DNA from: Bugula neritina
Lineage: Eukaryota; Bryozoa; Gymnolaemata; Cheilostomatida; Bugulidae
NCBI GenBank assembly: GCA_964035545.1
Contig: OZ037770.1
Coordinates: forward strand, 4,569,662 to 4,633,661
Direction: 5' to 3'
DNA length: 64,000 nt
Shown here: piece after piece, positions 21,402 to 33,551 of the stretch
How the letters are laid out: each line of letters opens with the position of its first letter
How positions within the stretch are numbered: the stretch's first letter is position 1
Notes under the pieces: generated by a model
Database searches by the model: none
What the model was told of the DNA's origin: nothing
Seen by the model: the letters and a program-made list of their open reading frames with translations, nothing else
Made by a program: the position numbers and the translations under genes

Positions 21402-23036
21402 CAAATAAATACTTTACTTCCATAGGAACAACGTTATTAAAGAAATTTACTGACGACAATTTTGATTTTACAGAAGTCAGATAAAAAACTTGATGAACAG
21501 TTTAGCTTCACAAATATTGAAAGCACAGTCATTGAAAGCTTACTTAAAAATGTAAACCCAGCCAAAGCTGCAGGATTAGATTTAGCTCCCACCAACCTAA
21601 TAAAAATATCTGCATCTCATCTTTCAAAACCTTTAGCTTACATTATAAACACAATTATCAATGATGGCGCTTTTCCAAATGAACTAAAAAAAGCTAAAGT
21701 TGTTCCTCTACACAAAACAGGCATAGCTACTGATGTAAGTAATTACCGCCCAATTTCTATATTACCTGCTTTCAGTAAGATAGCTGAAAATATTTTAAAT
21801 AGTAAGCAAATAGTAGATTTTCTAGAAAGCAAAAATTATTTAACTGATAAGCAGTACGGCTTTAGACGAAATAGAAACACAAATATTGCCTTAATTAATC
21901 TAACAAATAAGGTTTTAAATGCCATGAACAATGGTAATTCTGTAGCGGGAATTTTCCTCGATTTTAGTAAGGCCTTTGACACAATAAATCATGAAATCTT
22001 ATTAGCTAAATTAAAAATGCTCCACTTTTCAAGTCACAGTGTGAAGCTAATTAAAAATTATCTGTCCAATCGTCAACAGTCTACTATTATTAACAACACA
22101 TATTCTGACTTTATTCATATCACATGTGGAGTACCACAAGGATCCATACTTGGTCCCACACTATTCCTAATTTATATAAATGATCTTCCAGATGTAACTA
22201 TGCATTTAGACCCTATATTATTTGCCGACGATACGAACCTCTTCTTTGAATCAAAAAATCTATTAAACAATATGGACATCATAAACTGTGAATTAAAGAA
22301 AATAGAAAATTTGTGCAATAAAAATAAATTAACTGTAAACATGAGTAAAACAAACTATATGATAATCAAAACAGCGCAAAATAAACAAGATTTAAATGGC
22401 TTTGCCTTAGAAATGTTTAACAAAAAATTAGTGGAGGTAAAATCAACTACCTTCTTAGGTATTATAATAGATTCACATCTTTCTTGGCAACAACATTGCA
22501 GCAAACTTTGTCAAAACCTAAAGCCCTTAGTAGGCTTGATAAGTAAATGTTCCAATCACCTACCTAGAACAATTCTAATACAAATATATAACTCTTTTGT
22601 AAATTCTAAACTAACATATTGCCTAGAATCGTGGGGTAATGCAGCAAACATTTATCTTGAACCACTACATTTACTACACAAAAAAATACTGAGAATTATA
22701 TATAAAAAGCATCACCTTTCCCCATCTAAACCACTGTTTCTTAGTTCTTCAATCATGCCTATTCACCCTCTACACAAATTCAAACTAATACTGCTCTCAC
22801 ATAAACTTTACTGCTCTCAACTATTACATATCACACATAACTATCCCACAAGATTTTCAGAGTTCAGCCTACAAACTCCTCCATCATCAACTGCTGCAGG
22901 TCAACAAAGAGTGGAATTCCAATGTTCGTCGCTTTGGAATAAATTGCTTAGTTCTATTCGTGCTGTGGGGAGGGAGGCTGGTTTCAAACTTGCCTTGAGA
23001 GACCATCTAATGACAAATTTCCAGATAAAAAAATAA
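21402..23036 (+). pseudogene. LINE-B ORF2, reverse transcriptase half
   Basis: Sequence right of the gypsy insertion continues the interrupted ORF2 linker. One base shift near 21475 precedes a long open stretch (21462-23036, 524 codons). Reverse transcriptase blocks are clear: SNYRPISILP, KQYGFRRNRNT, FLDFSKAFDTI, CGVPQGSILGP and the catalytic FADDTN. The C-terminal region (TYCLESWG..., YPTRFSEF, FQCSSLWNKL) is typical of jockey/CR1-like LINEs. The RT part itself has no stop, so the insertion and the small upstream lesions are what disable it. Confidence 0.85.
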
Positions 23037-23216
23037 TACTTTTTGAGTTGCTAAAACTTCCAAAAACCTAAACAAAAATCTTATATAACTGTCAACCATT
23101 CATGGCTCGGTGCCTCGACTAGCTACAGTGCTATTGCGCCATAGGCCCTGTCATTTTGTTTATTTTTTTTTCAATTAATTTTTTTCTGACTACGACAAAA
23201 TAAAAACAAACAAACA
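23037..23216 (+). other. LINE-B 3' UTR and AAAC tail
   Basis: About 180 nt after the ORF2 stop, ending in a T-rich tract and AAAACAAACAAACAAAC. A short microsatellite-like 3' tail instead of poly(A) is usual for several CR1/jockey-related LINE families. Confidence 0.65.
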
Positions 23217-23223
23217 AACAGTG

Positions 23224-24720
23224 CAGACTGTGACACTGGCCACTTTTTTGCATGCTGCAAAATTAGGCTTCTACCAAAGCCGTTTTACCATACAAAAAAC
23301 TGGGCACTCTCGCATACATATTACTAACAAGCCATAACCTGACCTTGTGGATTAATTTTCTGATGTTTTTTCAAAAATAATTCTTTCCCTCACAGCCTGG
23401 AAAATCTGCCACAGAAAAGTGATAGGCTCTGTAAAACTCAATGCGCATTGCAGCCTTGACCACTTTTGGTAAAAAGACTTCAAAGTCGCATGATTGGTTT
23501 GATGCAAGGTCAACCGAGATGACACCGATCATTGAAGCTTACCATGCTACCTTGACAGAATACAAACGATCACCTAGTGACCAAAAACCTTCGTGTTCTG
23601 AGGGCTGCCAGGAGTAAAACTAGACAGAGCGCTAGGCGCTATGCCAATGAGTACTGGTCTGAGCTTGGAGAGGGTATCCAAAATGCACCGCAACAGTTAA
23701 CGTCAGAGCAATGTATGATGGCATCATGCAAGAAGGTAATAAGACCAATCTAAAGCAAGACAGCTCCTTTCAAACCTTCCACTAGAGAAGTTATCACTGA
23801 CAAAAGAAAGCAGATGGAGCAATGTTGACGAAACCACTGTGGATTACCTAATTATTATTGCCATTGATAGTTTGTCTTAGAGCAAGACACCTGGCAGTAA
23901 CACGCTATCTTTTGCTTACATCAAGTGCTGCAAAACTGATCTTTTGCACCCCCTGCATGAAGTTCTTTGTCAATGCTGGGAAGAAGTGCTGTGCCACAAG
24001 ACATGAGAGATGCAAACTTTACAAGAATGAGGGAGACAAAAAAGGTTTCAACAAATAAAAAGGCATTCTATCATACTACTCAGCATTATTGGCAAAGCAT
24101 TTGCCAAAGTCATTTTGGCTCGCCTACAGATACTACTAAACGGGTCTACCCGAGTGGCAGTGTGGTTTCCGTGCCGCACGCAATTGACATGATCTTCTCT
24201 TTGCGACAGCTCCAAGAGAGGTGTAAAAAGCAAAGGATGCCTTTTCATGTTGCCTTTGTCAAATTGACAAAGGCTTTTGTCCTGGTCAAGAGAAAGGGTT
24301 GCTAAAAATCCTTCCAAAGATCGGCCGCCCTTTAAAGCTGCAAAGCATGATAGACTCTTTTTGCAATAAAAGCCAAGGAGACAGCATTGTTTGACAGCAA
24401 CCTTTCGGAACTCTCCGACATATGAAGTGGCGTCAAACAAGGCTGCATTCTTGCACCAACACTCTTTGATGTCTACTTTGCCACGCTCTTAAAGCACGCT
24501 TTCGATAATACATCAGAAGGTATTTACCTACAAACTATATTGAATAATAAAACTTTTTAACTTTGCCTGACTCAGAGCCTCCAAAAAGGTTTTTCAAGTT
24601 GTCATCAAAAACATGCTGGTTGCTCATGATGCTGCTTTGATTTGAATCATTGCTTGCAATATAAGATTCAATGACTGTTGACATATGCCATGTGTTTTGT
24701 CGGTGAAACTTCAGGTTTAG
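23224..24720 (+). pseudogene. LINE-A remnant, linker and reverse transcriptase
   Basis: This continues the LINE-A frame broken at 11837. Visible pieces are SQPGKSATEK, EYKRSPS, the RT phrase AVPQDMRDANF with a KNEGDK-like element in another frame, IDMIFSLRQLQERCKKQRMPFHVAFVKLTKAF and, in yet another frame, GVKQGCILAPTLFDVYFATLLKHAF. A degraded counterpart of the FADD-box region (NMLVAHDAAL) lies near 24610-24640. Many stops and shifts show long decay. Family assignment is from recollection of common cnidarian and sponge LINE proteins. Confidence 0.65.
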
Positions 24721-25617
24721 GAGTTGTTTTCTCTCATAGCCCTATAATTATACTATATCAACTAACAAGGCAAAACTCTGTGGACATAAAATCGAATGAA
24801 CAACTAATTGAGAATCATTCAACACTCTTTGTTTAAAATATTATAATGCTGCTCACTAACACAGACTAACATGCATGATTGAATAACTTTTTAACAGACA
24901 TTGAGTATTTTTTTAAACAATAAAAATCCTAGGTGGTATAAATTAGCAAATTGTTAAACCCCTTAAGGTATTCTGCAGTTATGATCAACTATGACGAAGC
25001 CTACAGTTGAACTTAATTCTATTTCCTGTATTGCTCATCTAGAACCGGAACAGGCACATATGACAAGCTATGAGACTGTGTTTGAGGTAGGCAAGTGACC
25101 CCATGTCAATTGATACAACTTACACCATCTTTAGACTCAATATAAAATTATCTAGATATAAGAATGTGTGATGAACAAACCAATGTCACAAACATTACCA
25201 GATATGAATCAAAACCAGATAGTTTATCTCTCCAGGTCTGTTAGTTTACCTTGTCTTCATGTTTGTAATGATTAGCTAAAGCATCACTTCCAATATATAA
25301 CTTTTTTATTTATCAAAAATTATTAAACTTGCTTTGATGTCGATGAAATTATATATATATATATATATATATTTCAATGTATAATAATGTTTGTGAGAAT
25401 CGGTGAGAAAATACATAACGCACAACTTTCTTGCAAAAACATAAATAGTCATTACAGACAACAAATGGATCCTAGTGCATATAAAAAATATATATATAGA
25501 TCTTGTATATGCTTCGTATTTTTACAAATGATAATATTCTACACTATGTTTTCAATACCAAAATATGAACGTGGTCAAACAGTAATAGAGTATTCTAAGA
25601 AAAACATTCTTAACTTT
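24721..25617. other. Spacer downstream of PRODH
   Basis: AT-rich with a (TA)n microsatellite at about 25350-25373. It probably contains the PRODH 3' UTR (minus strand). A plus-strand 84-codon frame at 25387-25641 overlaps the PRODH stop and is not supported. Confidence 0.5.
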
Positions 25618-28600
25618 TCACCCCATAATCCTGTATTTTAATTCAGAGTTGAGGAGTTGTCGTTCTTGTCTAGAGTTGGCTATCAGAGAGGAATTTTCAT
25701 GAGAACGTCTAGACAGATATGGCAAAGACTCACTGATTGTACCAACAGCCACTGATTTATACACAGGATATCCCTTTTGACCTAAATACAACAGAATATT
25801 GAGAATAAATATTTATTGACAAGCTTCTCGTATAGTTCGATGGAAGTTGTCTTCTTTTTAAAGAATATTTTTCCTGAAATAGGTATATATAGGTGGCTGA
25901 GTATTATAGGTTTAGATAGCTTGAAGGAATTACTAACTACAGAGGAAGGTATATTTTAACCGGTCAGGTTCCGTTGGGTTTTGAATTTTTACTGAGTTTA
26001 AAACGGTGCGACTTTGAATTTTATTGCATGATTCTCATCTGCATTGAAGAGTTTAAAGTTGATTTGTAACTTGACAAATTTTCCGGGTTTATAGTCGCTA
26101 ACCCTACAACAGTCCCAGATAGAAAAAGTAAACTACAATTTTCTCTTTTATGTTGTAAAAGAAATTTATGACTGAGTACCCTTCTTCAACTCACCAGTGG
26201 CCTTTGTATAAGATAGAACTGCTGTCTATATGCTTAATAAGCCTGTGCTTTAACCACTAGATCATGCTGCAATAGTTACACTTACCTAGAGTATATGTTA
26301 TGTGGTCACACATCCCATAAACCTGAGCAAGTATCACTTTCCTGTCTTCACTTGAAATACCATAACTTCTCATTCTACATGAGAATATTAATACTATAGC
26401 TATTTTAAGTTTATATAATACATTATGCATGCACATAGATATAATGTATATGGGCATTGCATCCGAGAGGAATGGATTATGTAAAGTTGTTAGTAATAAA
26501 ACATTTGATCAGTTTCCACCATAGCATGGACCAGCTACAATTAAACAGGTAAAACTATATCTACCTTTCTACAGCCTGTTTGATGGAATCTTGGTTATGA
26601 GAAGCGAGAACAAATCTGATTTGTCTCCCCTGGTTGCTGTTATCACGGATCTTCTGCAGTAGCCAGTTGGCTGTAGAGTTGTATGAGTTGTGTGTAGCTT
26701 GTATTCCATCGTGTACAGGACAAGGATGACCTTGACTTTTAGCTTCATTTTCCTCAGCTACCATGTATGCCCCCCTTACCAACTTAGCTGAAATATCAAA
26801 CACACAGTTTTTAGAACCTCAGCCTTCTGTTATATAGACAGCATGAAATTAAACAATTCTACATAATATACGTGTGAATCAGTCAAAAGGAAATAAATAA
26901 ACATTCCTAAGTAATTAAACAAATATAATATTGAACTATACTCATCTGTTGATAAAAGTTTTAAATTAGCTGCATTTTGTCAAAGTTTATATTATGAACA
27001 ATCTCATTTTAATATAAGTTAAGTGTTTTGTTTTTTACTTGAACCCAACATTGTAGAATCATAAGAGTACAATTGGATGCGTCAATAACTTTTAAAATTA
27101 AGGACATTGGAAGGTCACATGGATCCACAAAATAGAGTATAAACTGTAATAGATTATCTCAAATCAATCTTTAATCTAATATACAATATGTTTGTGATTG
27201 TGAAGCAGAATTTTCTATCAATTATTTATGTGTTTGCTAATTCAACCTATTGGGAATTTTAATTATTATTGATATACTTGGGAGTTGCCCTCTTAAATTC
27301 TGGTGAAGGCCAGAGTATAGACAACTCTAAGTATGCTAATTAGGTAATCAACTGGAAAACTGACTGACTCACCCCCATAGTGAAGGTTATTCTTCTCGGC
27401 AAAATTGAATTCCCACTGCAAGGCCTCAAATGACTTCTACAATGTGCAGGGAACAACCAACATAGTGTGCACACATGAAGAAATCTTTGTAGAATAGGTT
27501 ATACAATTACCAAAAATATATTTACATGGAGAAACAAAAACACATCTTCTGCACCTTGACAACCAATTTGGATCAAGTTTAAATGTTTAATAGAAAAAAT
27601 AATGAAAGAAAGACAACTTTTGTTTGGTCTGTAAATCCACATTCTGAAACTTACTATCTGTAGCTAACAGCAGTCTAACCTTGAGATAGCATTGTGTTGT
27701 GTTCCAAACAACAGCCTTAGTCCTATTACACACTAGACTGAGAGCCATGGCCAAAGCTGTGAGAGCCGGGTTCGTGTTGGTATACTCAGCGTCTACCATC
27801 AACACGGTATCCGTGGCAACAGCTTTCTGTCCCACTTCACTGAGCAGAATCAGCCCCGACAGCATTTCTGGGACGATGCCAGAAGCCCCAGGTGTCTCCG
27901 CTAGCCACCTCAAGGTGTCTACAGGTACAGCCTATGTGCTGTATAATGCAGTAGAAGTAGTTATGAATATCAGGACAGTTCTTGGTTAATATTTGGATTA
28001 TTTGAAATGAGTCAACAAACTTATCTAATATGACAAAACCCACAGAAGTTTAAAGTCACTATCCTTGATGGTAAAGAACATTTTAAAAGCTGGCTGAAGA
28101 CTTAAATTATTATGTGGTACACTAGTAAAATCACACATGACCTTTACTGGAAATTGACCCCATCACCTTGGTGTTACTAAATCAGCAAAATAACCCATAA
28201 GCTACTGCTGCTTCCTAACATATTTATATGATAAGCAGAAGGTATAATAATATGCAGATTTGGTGAAGTCTATAAGTTTTTTAAACTGATATCTTTGAGT
28301 TTTACAATTGGAACGTAGACTCTGCACTCCAAACCAAGACACATGATCACGGTATAGGAACTTGAGCTATGCTCATACAAGGCATAGACCTAAAGGACAT
28401 CTCAGATTACAGTTTATCACTACCTCTCAGTACTACAGCTAGGACTATCAGGACTATCAAGAGAAAAGATTTAATGTAAACCAGTTACAACTGGCTTCAA
28501 CCAAAACATTGTTATGTGTAAATTCTTTCCCAATGAAAGCTGTCACTGAGACATGAAAATATAATAGCTCATGATAAGCTGACTGACAGCACAATACTAT

Positions 28601-31600
28601 GGAAACTGAAAAACCCATTTGCTATGAATTATAATATTTATTTTGTAACGAATCTAAAATCTGCCAGCCTACACTGCAAATGCTCTTATATAATTGAGAG
28701 CTCCTCCCCCTCCCCCTACACTATGCTTTTATTGTATAACCCCCTTTTCCCCTTCCTACACCACTTACGCTCACTGCATGTCCATCATTGCATTATGTGA
28801 ATGAATTGTTCGTTTGGTCAACATGCAGAAACAACTACTTTGAATGAAACCACAACCATAAGTTAATACAAACTACAAGCACAATTTAATCTGTTATCAT
28901 AATGGCAGCCAAGCTCTTTGGTGTAGAATGTTCTAGAAATATAATGAATTAACTATGGGGTTGTTTAAATACACAATGGCGTTGTTTCCATGACAACAAA
29001 GTCCATCTACATTCACACTAAATATTACATTATCTTGATTGTTATTCTTAAACTTGTGTAAGTCTTGTAAGTCTATGTAAACTCATGTAATTTTTGATTG
29101 TTTTTTTTCAAGTTCTCAAATATAATTCACATTTCCTATAAAGTGTATAAAGTGTATATATATATATATTTGCAGTTGAAGTTGAATTTTATGATTTCTA
29201 GTTCAAAGTTTAGGTGCATAGCGAAATTAGGTTACCGTTATAGTAATATATAGGTAAAAACCAAAACATTATATAAAAAGAACTACAGCCTTAAAAATGA
29301 ATCAAAACCTAAATTATAGCCCAAGTCCTAACAGACTAAAAGAAATATCAGATGTTATACCAGGGTTGTGGGTGCGCATGTACTCAGCTGAACTATAAAT
29401 AACTTTCTCTCTCACTTCATCAGACAGTAGGGACAGGGACTTCTGTTCAAATACAATAATAATATATCTTATAAGTATATCAAGACATTTCTTTGAACAG
29501 ATGTCTTAAATTATAATTAGACAATTGAAATTTTTAATGCTTTCACAAACGTAACATACATATATTTTCTCAGGATAAATCTAATTCCGTTGAACTAAAT
29601 GCCAAGTTTTACCAATTAAAATACCGAAACCAGAACTCGTAGCTGAAACACCAAAGCAAGCAGTGAACTCACCAACAGGTGTGAAGTGAACATAGCAGAA
29701 ATACGAATTTGCATGTAGGAGCCGTACGGAGTTATCTTTTCAGTAATACCTTCCATCATTTTGATTATGTTTTTAGCATTGCCATTAGCTTCCTCCACCC
29801 TTTAAAGCAATATATTTCTATTGCAAAACTTGAATAGAGCCAATAATAAACAACTGAAAATGAAGTCATTTTTTATTCTTAGTTTGCAGTCACAGTTGTC
29901 GTTTTGATATAAAGATACAAAATATTGTTATTAAAAACTTTTGTAATAAAAAGACGCTGATGTATCACTGATGATAAAGTACATCATATGACGTGTGTAG
30001 ATCCCAAAAGTAACAGTTATATAAGATAAAAGTCAAACATGTTATATAAATTTGAATTGAATACGTTATATAACATTTGCTGATACCTTATGACACATTG
30101 TCAAGCATACAGTATAATTGGGCTGCATGCACTGCAAAAAGCTTTAATGTGAAGCTTGCTATGTTAATTATAATCAGCAAAGTACTGAATCAGATCACAT
30201 CTCAGATCAAGTCACAGTTCAAGTCAATTATGGCAATGCATGACTTTATAGTGTTTATTGAATTGAAAATACAGTGTAACCAATGAATTGCTCTAACCGA
30301 ATTTATCACAGTTTCTATAAAAGTTTTTTTTGTAATCATAGTACCAAAAACTCAAGCAACAGATAGTTCAAGTGCTTGCTATAAAGTTATTAAATACAAG
30401 TTTATCGATTCTATACTTTATAAAACTTTATAAAACATATTACACCACATTACACCAAGAGGTCTAGTCGATAATTGCAATAATACGCACTTGCTCAAAA
30501 CTTAACTCATTCCAGAACATTTTTGAAGTCAAGTTGCATATAGTCAACACTCTAACTAAGTCCACAGGTGAGTTGAATAAAATTAGCTTAAATAAACTCT
30601 GAGAATTAGTAAGTCATTTAGCTGTCCCATGCATAAAGAAGGCAGACAACTTAAAAATAGTTCTTAGGTATTTCATGAACTACACATTGCTACGCTTCGG
30701 GCCGTCATATACCAACCCTCTAATCTACTTGAAAGAGAAAAGAAACTTACTCGTCTATGGCCTCCAATACCATTAGAACAAATGTGCCACAGTTGGCTTT
30801 AGCCAGTTTATCAATATTATACCTAACATCGGCTATAGTCACACCCCCAACAAACTGGTCATAGAACAAAGGTTTTACAACGGCAGAAGACAGTCTTTTA
30901 CCCAGAATTCTCTGTGTCCTTTCAAATATCTGTAACAAAACAATTGCTGCTCAATACTCTACAAATATTTCCCAACTGAGACATAATAATATATGTACAG
31001 AACTAACAACATTCTATAACATTGTTCCACCTTTATATTATATCTGTTTAAATTACTGAGTGAAGCGCATCACCAATTGATGTGATGGTAAAGGTAACTG
31101 ATATTATTGACTTCGATAATATTGCTAAAGAATATTTTATTCATTTTTTTATTTACTTTGCTTTCTATAAAATTGCATAATAATTGGCGAATTTTCAAGT
31201 TTTACTTGTTAAGAGTTGTATGCTCCTGCCACTTACCACAATATTATATTGAGTTATCAGAAGCACAATGAGATGTAAATTATATTAAACTGTCATATCA
31301 CATTGTGCAATTTTACAACTTCACTATAATAAGATAATGATGTGCAATATTATATAAAGTTGTGGTGTTTTGTAATACAATACCCTATATAATTTACAAA
31401 ATAAGTTTCAAAAGTAACGTAAAGCGAGACTTAGTATGTAACACATAACCTCTGCTGATCTGCTCACAACTGTCCTGTTGGAACAAACTCTGAAGACTGT
31501 CAGAGCTCTCACAATCTCCCACAATGACTTCTCTTTGAAAGCTTGCTTGTGATCAGTGAAATCCAAATCTGCAACTGGAGATGTCGCTGTATCTTCTGCA

Positions 31601-31704
31601 GCTGTTTCTTGATTGATTAAAACTGCCTTTTGCTGACGGGGCAAGACAGTTGATAGATATTTCTGCTGCCGAAAATGTCGGGCAGAGAGCTTGAGAAAAG
31701 ACAT
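25618..31704 (-). CDS. PRODH: Proline dehydrogenase, complete nine-exon gene
   Basis: Minus-strand exons: 31704-31450, 30929-30751, 29799-29673, 29442-29361, 27918-27680, 27436-27373, 26787-26565, 26374-26286, 25781-25618. All introns are GT-AG, the phases agree, and the CDS is 1422 bp (473 aa plus TGA). The enzyme oxidises proline to pyrroline-5-carboxylate with FAD, passing electrons to the respiratory chain at the mitochondrial inner membrane. The N-terminus is basic and Ser/Arg-rich (MSFLKLSARHFRQQKYLS), fitting a mitochondrial presequence; an upstream in-frame ATG at 31755 is an alternative start. Family landmarks are MVDAEYT, CYLK, AKLVRGAYM, VLASHN, GMCDHIT, GYPVYKSVAVG and YLSRRSHENSS with the substrate-binding Arg pair. 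The usual NTYQ reads NTTQ here. It could equally be a PRODH2-type hydroxyproline dehydrogenase; the two are close. Confidence 0.93.
26215..26275 (-). repeat. tRNA-derived SINE-like piece in the last PRODH intron
   Basis: On the minus strand GCAGCATGATCTAGTGGTTA followed by AAGCACAGG resembles a tRNA 5' half with an A box. A weak B-box-like GCAGTTCTATC follows. It lies in the intron between exons 8 and 9, in the gene's own orientation. A real tRNA is unlikely because the stems do not close. Confidence 0.4.
28150..28215 (-). repeat. tRNA-derived SINE-like piece in PRODH intron 4
   Basis: The minus strand reads GCAGTAGCTTATGGGTTATT, then AACACCAAGGTGATGGGGTC and AATTTCC. This is an A-box-like start and a degenerate B box (GGGTCAATTTCC) about 45 nt apart, as in tRNA-headed SINEs. 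It sits in the long intron between exons 4 and 5. Confidence 0.4.
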
Positions 31705-33125
31705 TACTGGACAAGTCAAAATCTGAGTGCAAATTAAACTTGTTTTACAAAACAATGTTGTGGGAGAATCTAATGTCAGCTGTCAAGTGTGGTTACTGCA
31801 GAGTGTGTTGTACTGTGGACAGTAAACTTCTAACACTCAGTTTGATTGGCTTAACAGGAGTGTCTGGTCAGTTACTTACAACAAACCGGACACTGTGTAA
31901 CATATTAATATAACACTGAAGTAAAGATTTACACTATAATCTAATTATAATATTATTTGCCTACATCAGTCTTGGTATATTTAGCTCCCTTCCAAGGACT
32001 GCATTGTGCAAACGATTTTCTCATTGATGCATGGGGACAAATCCATTCAAACGGTTCTATCAAATGAAAATGATGCGAAGCTGATTTATGTATCGATGCC
32101 CTTTAACCTTTTGGTGCGAAGCCTTTCAATCAAGTCGGATAAACTCTTTTGTCGCAGAGGCAGAGATCGGTAATCGTACTGGCTCTAGTTACATAGTTAC
32201 AAGATGTAAGCAATAAAATTCTCCAACTACGACTAAAAACTAAAATGTTATTTCACAACCAATTTGAACAAATTATTTCATGTATTTTAGCTGCCATTAT
32301 TTTAAATAATTATTTATTACTGTAAATCTTTGTTATTTTTCTGTAATGTAAAGAATTAAACTTCCAATGACTAAAACAAGCCAACGGCTAGTTTCAAAGT
32401 AAGCTTCATTCTGAAAACTGTTAGTAAGCCTTCATAATTTTATGCACCATGAAAAGTAAGGCATTCATCTGTTAAAACCTCTATAGTTTAAAAAAAAGTT
32501 TGACGCAATGAATTTAATTTGGCAAAAACCAAGATAGAGTGAGTGGCGTAAAGTACCATGAAGTAGTAGCACTGACTCGATATTAGCCATATTATCTATC
32601 GGCAATATGCCGCCGCAGGAGTGCGTGTTTTGCTGGCAAAATTATTGGGCTGAATAGTCTTAGAGCACATCATTTCAAGAAAAGACAACTTCATACGGAT
32701 TACCCGCAGTATTGTGCTCCTTTTATTCTGTTTAACCCGGGCAGGAATATTTGTGAAAAGGTAGTTAGTCTGCTGTAAAAGCTTAATATAAATTAAAAAT
32801 AAAATTTCATTGCAGCAACTTGGATATATGACTATGAAGTTATATGCACCTACATGTCAACTGAAAGTTTTATTTTTGTGTTTAATAACAACTTTTGGAA
32901 ATTCATGGTGTCTTTAAAATAATTACAACATAAATTTTGTGCATCAGTTTGAAATTGCTTGTTTTTAATCCTAAATGTTAGCTATATTCTAAAATCAGTG
33001 TCAAGAATGGTGGTGTCATCACTGCATGCAAGAAATGCTGTTTCATTGATTTCTGTTTAATTTTGATATTTTATGCTATTATGTGATGAAGCCTCAGAGT
33101 TTAACTGTTAGTGCACCAACTGTGA
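31705..33125. other. Spacer between PRODH and RPF1
   Basis: Presumed PRODH upstream region (to its left on the minus strand). A GC-richer patch near 32585-32650 includes ATGCCGCCGCAGGAGTG, but no sizable frame follows. No gene recognised. Confidence 0.45.
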
Positions 33126-33254
33126 GTACTACTACTACTACTACTACTACTACTACCACTACTACTACTACTGCTACTACTACCACTACCACTACTACTA
33201 CTACTACTGCTACTGCTGCTACTACTACTACTACTACTATTACTGCTACTGCTG

Positions 33255-33324
<70 letters not shown>

Positions 33325-33425
33325 CACTACCACTACTACTACTACTACTACTACTAATAGTACTAGTACTACTGCTTCTACTACTACTCTGATTACAGCC
33401 ACTATGACTACTGCTACTACCACCA
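33126..33425. repeat. ACT trinucleotide microsatellite, about 300 bp
   Basis: Nearly uninterrupted ACT units with sparse GCT, ACC and ATT variants. Both strands are open through it (poly-Thr on plus, poly-Val on minus) only because the repeat lacks stops in those frames. It lies just downstream of the RPF1 stop. Confidence 0.95.
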
Positions 33426-33551
33426 GATCAAAATTGTCATTGACACATTGTTCAATACAAGACTAAAGAAATGAATTACTCAAATTTATGAAATAATATT
33501 TTATTTTGGTTCACTTTGCATAGAGAAAATATAAATACTAATGAAATGGGT

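Larger units (their letters stand above)
11838..23216 (+). mobile_element. LINE-B non-LTR retrotransposon, split by Gypsy-1
   Basis: A plus-strand LINE with a short 5' leader, ORF1 (11913), ORF2 with APE endonuclease and reverse transcriptase, a short 3' UTR and an (AAAC)n tail. It sits inside LINE-A and is interrupted at 13944-21401 by a gypsy element. ORF1 type, domain order and tail fit a CR1/jockey-like LINE. Without the gypsy insertion it is about 3.9 kb and close to full length, but it carries at least two stops and two frame breaks. Confidence 0.85.

Noticed and set aside
33083-33466. 127-codon plus-strand frame of mostly threonine, and its poly-valine shadow on minus
   Set aside because: Produced by the ACT microsatellite, which has no stops in those frames; no flanking coding signal.
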